35,740 bases of DNA from positions 1 to 35,740 of the forward strand of contig JABJKT010000136.1 of assembly GCA_018660225.1 (NCBI GenBank), in the 5' to 3' direction. The stretch comes from Kordiimonadaceae bacterium. GTDB lineage: Bacteria > Pseudomonadota > Alphaproteobacteria > Sphingomonadales > Emcibacteraceae. Of this stretch, positions 33,497 through 35,740 are shown piece by piece; the stretch's first letter is position 1, and each line of letters starts with the position of its first letter. The notes below the pieces were generated by a model. That model was not told the DNA's origin and searched no databases. It worked only from the letters and a program-made list of their open reading frames with translations. Position numbers and translations under genes: made by a program.

Positions 33497-34792
33497 TTAC
33501 TTTATCATTGGACCTTCTGAGCCTGATGGATAAATTCTCATAGGCATATTTACAGTATCCCATGCGCTACGAATACGATCAATCCATTTCCAGGATGACA
33601 TAATCTCATCACCTCGAACGAAATGAGTTTGATCACCGTTTATCACGTCGAACAATAAAAGCTCATAAGCCTCACGTATTCTCATTTCTTTTTCCATGAC
33701 GGGTAAGGGTTGAATGGGAATTGTGAGTGGTTCTCGATCTTTAAAATTAACAATTATTTCGGCAAAACGTGCAGTTAACCTTTTTCCCGTACGGAGGTAA
33801 AAGGGAACATTATGCCAACGCAGCATATCAATATTAACTTTTAACGCGACATAGGTTTCACCAGTTCCGGAAACTTTGTTTTTTGATAATTTTATATCAT
33901 CCTGATAACTACTTAACCCATTACTCGATCCATATTGTGCTCTAATGCTATGTGTATTAACATTGTCTACTCCTATGGGGCAAAGAGCATTAATCACTTC
34001 GAGTTTAGCATCACGAATATCATCTGCATCAAATGATTTTGGTTTTTCCATAGCAATATAAGTGAGTAATTGCATAAGGTGGTTTTGCACCATATCACGA
34101 AGTATACCCGCACGATCAAGAAATTCTGCGCGGCTTTCCACCCCTACTGTTTCAGAAACAGTAATTTCAATATCCTCAACATGATCATTATTCCAGATTT
34201 CTTCCAATTCTCCACCATCAAACCGAAGTTTTGGTATATTCTGCACAGGTACTTTACCTAAATAATGATCAATGCGATAAATTTGTCTTTCTTCAAAACT
34301 ATCTCTGATAATATCATTAATAATTTCGGCACTTTTCAGGCTCTCCCCCAGTGGTTTTTCAACAACAACTCGAGTATTTTCTGCATTTAGACCATTGGTT
34401 TTTAATTCTTTACTGATCGGGGCAAATATAGTTGGAGGGACCGAAAAATAATATATTATTTTTTTGCCTACTTTGGAATTGGTGATATCCAGGCACCTCG
34501 ATAATTTCTTCCAATCTTTTTTGCCGCCTAGATCAATATCTATATATTGCAAGAGTTCGCTAAAGTCGCGCCATGAATCATCATTAAAATCATCATTAAT
34601 AAAATGTTTCAGCCTCTCTTCAACAAGCGCTAAAAAATCTTCATAATCAATTTTAGCTCTTGAAACACATAAAATTCGGCTATTGGTCGCTAATTTTCCA
34701 TCGAGTTTCAAATAATATAATGCTGGCAAAAGTTTCCGCAGCGATAAATCGCCTACACCACCAAATATAACTATATCAAGCATACTTTTCAT
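33497..34792 (-). CDS. zwf: Glucose-6-phosphate dehydrogenase (compact form)
   Basis: NADP-dependent oxidation of glucose-6-phosphate. Motifs are FGGVGDLSLRKLLPALYYL (Rossmann), VVVEKPLGESL, the active-site YRIDHYLGK, GILRDMVQNHLMQLL, PFYLRTGKRL and AYELLLFDVINGDQTHFVR. Length is 431 aa against about 490 usually. Between FKDREPLTI and REAYELLL only about 20 residues separate blocks normally 60-65 apart, so roughly 40-45 residues of the C-terminal beta-sheet region are missing, in frame. The catalytic segment is intact. ATG 34792 is used; ATG 34783 is possible. It is first in the zwf-pgl transcript, under a LacI-type operator. Confidence 0.92.
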   Translation of the reverse strand: MKSMLDIVIFGGVGDLSLRKLLPALYYLKLDGKLATNSRILCVSRAKIDYEDFLALVEERLKHFINDDFNDDSWRDFSELLQYIDIDLGGKKDWKKLSRCLDITNSKVGKKIIYYFSVPPTIFAPISKELKTNGLNAENTRVVVEKPLGESLKSAEIINDIIRDSFEERQIYRIDHYLGKVPVQNIPKLRFDGGELEEIWNNDHVEDIEITVSETVGVESRAEFLDRAGILRDMVQNHLMQLLTYIAMEKPKSFDADDIRDAKLEVINALCPIGVDNVNTHSIRAQYGSSNGLSSYQDDIKLSKNKVSGTGETYVALKVNIDMLRWHNVPFYLRTGKRLTARFAEIIVNFKDREPLTIPIQPLPVMEKEMRIREAYELLLFDVINGDQTHFVRGDEIMSSWKWIDRIRSAWDTVNMPMRIYPSGSEGPMIK

Positions 34793-34814
34793 ACTTTATC
34801 ATTAATATTGACCC

Positions 34815-34845
34815 AAAATGTAATCGGTTACACTGTTTATAGCAA
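34815..34845 (-). promoter_or_regulatory. zwf promoter with LacI-type operator
   Basis: On the minus strand -35 TTGCTA (34845-34840) and -10 TACATT (34822-34817) are separated by 17 nt. The operator core TGTAATCGGTTACA (34819-34832, plus strand) lies across spacer and -10, with AAAA on the left. The geometry is identical to the glycoside operon promoter at 29843-29871, so the same LacI protein probably controls both. Confidence 0.65.
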
Positions 34846-34881
34846 CACATTTTTCTCATCTACAATAGTCCAGTTTTTAGT

Positions 34882-35740
34882 TCACCACCAGGTGATATAA
34901 ATAGCTGTTAATACGAGGAATATAGAAAGAGCAACCAAATTGTAACCGGGCGTCGTTCTAAAATCTGCCTTTTCAACATCATGAATAGGCTTGTTTTCTT
35001 CTTTAAATAAAAGCGATGTACCAACAGCCAGAACAAAACAAATAACAAAAATATAATTCATCCGGTCAAGAAACGGTAGCGAAGGCCACAGCACCTTAAA
35101 CGCTATCGACGTTACAAATGAACCAATTGCTGCTGCAAGTGCGCCAGCGGGTGTCGTTTTGCTCCAGAACATGCCGAGAATGAATATGATCACGATGCCG
35201 GGTGTAAAGAAACTGGTAAATTCCTGTACATACTGAAATGCCTGATCAAAATTACCAAGGAGTGGCCTTGCGCATATCATAGCAATTATCAGTGATAATA
35301 AACTGACAATACGTCCAACCATAACATAATGATGCTGGCTTTTATCCGGCTTATAATAATTATAAATATCCATGGTAAAAATCGTCGATATACTATTGGT
35401 CATTGATCCGAGCGAGGAAACAATGGCCGCGACAAGTGCCGCAAAAACAAGCCCCATCATTCCGACCGGCATTAATTTCATCAATTCAGGGTAGGCTTGG
35501 TCCGGCGCTTCAAGATCAGGAAAAAGTGCAAATGCGGCAATTCCTGGAAGCACAACGATCACCGGCATAATAAGTTTTAACACGGCCGCAAAAGCAATCC
35601 CCCTTTGTGCCTCAACCAGATTTTTAGCCGCGAGCGCCCGCTGGATAATATATTGATTAAACCCCCAATAGGCGAAATGGAGCCCCCAGACACCGCCTAC
35701 CATCGCCGTAATCCCCGGCAAATCTTTATAAAATGGATTA
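34882..35740 (-). CDS. Sodium/sugar symporter, vSGLT-type (SSS/SLC5), 5'-partial
   Basis: The frame runs off the right edge; the visible part begins NPFYKDLPGITAMVGGVWGL and continues LHFAYWGFNQYIIQRALAAK. This last block is a hallmark of the vSGLT-like sodium/galactose-glucose symporters. It is followed by VVLPGIAAFALFPD, VFAALVAAIVSSLGSMTNS, STIFTMDIYNYY, AFQYVQEFTSFFTPGIVIIF and ILGMFWSKTTPAGALAAAIG, all aligned with the family. Several transmembrane helices are evident, the last ending at ITWW near the C-terminus. An internal start at 35721 (TTG) is not real. Substrate is probably a hexose, a keto-sugar or a glycoside, and it sits upstream of zwf in the sugar regulon. Confidence 0.9.
   Translation of the reverse strand, partial: NPFYKDLPGITAMVGGVWGLHFAYWGFNQYIIQRALAAKNLVEAQRGIAFAAVLKLIMPVIVVLPGIAAFALFPDLEAPDQAYPELMKLMPVGMMGLVFAALVAAIVSSLGSMTNSISTIFTMDIYNYYKPDKSQHHYVMVGRIVSLLSLIIAMICARPLLGNFDQAFQYVQEFTSFFTPGIVIIFILGMFWSKTTPAGALAAAIGSFVTSIAFKVLWPSLPFLDRMNYIFVICFVLAVGTSLLFKEENKPIHDVEKADFRTTPGYNLVALSIFLVLTAIYITWW

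Noticed and set aside
35721-35740. TTG at 35721 as the start of the symporter
   Set aside because: The family-specific NPFYKD block continues upstream in frame to the window edge, so the gene is 5'-partial.

Overview
The window looks like chromosomal DNA of a moderately low-GC, Gram-negative alphaproteobacterium, probably marine or aquatic. That placement is an inference from gene order and family resemblance: rph-rdgB-hemW beside hrcA-grpE, rsmI-yraN-gshB next to a divergent LpoA-like lipoprotein, dnaK-dnaJ with a sigma-32-like promoter, Tat-exported enzymes, a complex-I NDUFA9-like protein and a vSGLT-type sugar symporter. A member of the Kordiimonadales/Emcibacterales type would fit, but nothing here proves the order. 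No rRNA, tRNA or CRISPR array was found.

Layout. Positions 1-700 hold the broken end of a large cadherin/VCBS-like surface protein, cut by what looks like the left end of an IS2-group (IS3 family) element, then a strong terminator. Positions 710-13400 are housekeeping: gshB, a SirB1-like protein, yraN and rsmI (minus-strand operon); an LpoA-like lipoprotein; hemW, rdgB and rph (minus-strand operon); hrcA-grpE; a PCuAC copper chaperone; dnaK and dnaJ. Positions 13430-21071 are mixed accessory genes: a MarR regulator divergent from a PLP decarboxylase, a DsbD/ScsB-like reductase, galE, an NDUFA9-like protein, and a BlaI repressor followed by a chimeric BlaR1/dienelactone-hydrolase ORF.

The most interesting part is 21155-35740, a sugar regulon that reads as an oxidative, 3-keto-glycoside-type glycoside degradation system. 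One long minus-strand operon (29807 down to 21155) carries a Gfo/Idh/MocA oxidoreductase, a cytoplasmic TIM-barrel isomerase-like enzyme, a Tat-exported gluconate-2-dehydrogenase subunit-3-like protein, the scar of a deleted GMC oxidoreductase, two Tat-exported TIM-barrel paralogues around one intact GMC oxidoreductase with a probable 3Fe-4S motif, an ornithine-cyclodeaminase-like protein, a crotonase-fold protein and a small cupin. Divergently transcribed are a LacI-family regulator and a secreted DUF1080 (3-keto-disaccharide hydrolase family) protein. Next come glucokinase, 6-phosphogluconolactonase, glucose-6-phosphate dehydrogenase and a sodium/sugar symporter that runs off the window.

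Working model (inference): periplasmic GMC plus subunit 3 oxidises glycosides at C3; exported TIM barrels and the DUF1080 protein cleave the keto-glycoside; the symporter imports sugar; the cytoplasmic Gfo/Idh/MocA and TIM-barrel enzymes finish the conversion; and glk, zwf and pgl feed 6-phosphogluconate to central metabolism. Two near-identical LacI-type operators, each embedded in the same place in a promoter with identical geometry (upstream of the glycoside operon and upstream of zwf), tie the two halves into one regulon. Three scars of deletion or insertion are visible: the adhesin/IS junction, the lost second GMC gene and the BlaR1-DLH fusion.
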